Origin: Desulfoprunum sp. | GTDB lineage: Bacteria > Desulfobacterota > Desulfobulbia > Desulfobulbales > Desulfocapsaceae | Direction of reading: 5' to 3' | Assembly: GCA_030696435.1 (NCBI GenBank) | Contig: JAUYSF010000091.1 | Span: forward strand, 1 to 6,550 | Length of the DNA stretch: 6,550 bases | Shown: positions 6,039 to 6,550 of the stretch, in pieces | How the letters are laid out: the number at the start of each line of letters is the position of its first letter | How positions within the stretch are numbered: the stretch's first letter is position 1 | Made by a program: the position numbers and the translations under genes | The notes under the pieces: model-generated | The model's input: only the letters and a program-made list of their open reading frames with translations | Told to the model about the DNA's origin: nothing | The model's database searches: none

Positions 6039-6223
6039 TGTTTTAGTACCTCATGTTGACTCGCGACCCGGAAGAGCAGTCAGCATTGTGATTGAGCATT
6101 GGTTCCGTCGGTGGCCTGTAGTCAGATGTGGGGGAAGCCAGGCAAAATGAAATTACGACTTCCCCTTTGAAGTTGGTGATTGCACAGGGAAATGGTCGCC
6201 CTGCACGGGAATGGGTCTTCATC
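6039..6223. other. ilvN-psd spacer with inverted repeats, no gene
   Basis: No credible reading frame is present. Three inverted repeats can be drawn: CAGGG/CCCTG (6185-6189 with 6199-6203) just after the ilvN stop; GGGGAAG/CTTCCCC (6131-6137 with 6159-6165, 21-nt loop); and ACTTC/GAAGT (6158-6162 with 6169-6173). The last two share bases and exclude each other. None is followed by a T-run on the - strand. I see no clear promoter for psd. The last bases hold the psd ribosome binding site, GAGG at 6049-6052. Confidence 0.45.
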
Positions 6224-6550
6224 CTATTTTGTTTTTGAGGCCCTGGACATGGCTATGGTGCCGGTGCGCACAATCTCTTTGATACCGATGGGCCGGAGCA
6301 GATCGATGATCGCCTGGATCTTCGAGGCGGAGCCTGTTACTTCCACCGCATAACTTTTCGAGCTGACGTCCACTACCTTACCTCTGAAGATGTCAATCAC
6401 CCGCAATACCTCGGCGCGGGTATGGGCCTCCGCTTTGATTCTGATCAGCACCATCTCCCGTTCAACATATTCTTTTTCACTGATATCGGTTACTTTGATG
6501 ACATCAATGAGTTTGTGCAGCTGCTTGGTGATCTGTTCGATGATGGAATT
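6224..6550 (-). CDS. ilvN: Acetolactate synthase small (regulatory) subunit, 3' part
   Basis: IlvN (IlvH-like) binds the catalytic subunit IlvB, activates it and gives valine feedback inhibition of the first common step of branched-chain amino acid synthesis. The frame is open to the window edge. The ATG at 6454 is an internal methionine, because the upstream codons read QITKQLHKLIDVIKV and then YVEREMVLI, which match E. coli IlvH (EKQLHKLVDVLRV and HVEREIMLV). So 108 residues are visible, and roughly the first 50, most of the N-terminal ACT domain, lie outside. The visible part has the end of the ACT domain and the C-terminal regulatory domain, with IFRGKVVDVSSKSYAVEVTG and the end RTGTIAMSRASKTK. 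It ends with TAG. ilvB is expected just upstream, beyond the window. The next gene is psd after a 185-nt spacer, with no ilvC between them. Confidence 0.94.
   Translation of the reverse strand, partial: NSIIEQITKQLHKLIDVIKVTDISEKEYVEREMVLIRIKAEAHTRAEVLRVIDIFRGKVVDVSSKSYAVEVTGSASKIQAIIDLLRPIGIKEIVRTGTIAMSRASKTK

Noticed and set aside
6452..6454. ATG as start codon of IlvN
   Set aside because: Upstream codons encode the conserved KQLHKLIDV and VERE segments of IlvN, so the gene continues past the window edge.

Overview
The window looks like an ordinary chromosomal segment of a Gram-negative anaerobe, probably a Desulfobacterota (deltaproteobacterial) relative such as the Desulfobulbales. This placement is inference. 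It rests on a short Rieske protein paired with a fused cytochrome b of menaquinol type (GPWFF where PEWY is usual), on the short single-piece phosphatidylserine decarboxylase lying beside ilvN as in deltaproteobacterial ilv-psd clusters, and on IlvN, Asd, CoaD and RsmD sequences of general bacterial type. There is no mobile element, CRISPR array, tRNA or rRNA gene, and no sign of recent transfer.

Layout. Positions 2-1378 on the + strand hold the 3' part of one long, highly acidic gene of unknown function, closed by a clear intrinsic terminator (1451-1490). A convergent spacer to 1672 separates it from a long block on the - strand that fills the rest of the window. Read in transcription order (right to left), that block is ilvN (partial, entering at 6550), psd, asd, rsmD, coaD, a Rieske protein and a cytochrome b. 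The promoter-distal part is tightly packed: coaD overlaps the Rieske gene by 4 nt and the Rieske gene overlaps cytochrome b by 4 nt. The spacers ilvN-psd (185 nt), psd-asd (113 nt) and asd-rsmD (114 nt) carry no gene but contain inverted repeats, the strongest between asd and rsmD.

Functionally the block is a mixture: branched-chain amino acid synthesis (IlvN), membrane lipid synthesis (Psd), the aspartate-family branch point (Asd), ribosome modification (RsmD), coenzyme A synthesis (CoaD) and respiration (Rieske/cytochrome b). Only the last two form an obvious complex, a minimal quinol-oxidising Rieske/cytochrome b unit with no cytochrome c gene beside it.

I find no convincing undescribed multi-gene system. 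The items most worth a second look are the compact b6-like Rieske/b pair with low-potential features, its overlap-coupling to coaD through non-ATG starts, the long hairpin between asd and rsmD, and the uncharacterised acidic protein with a helical core.
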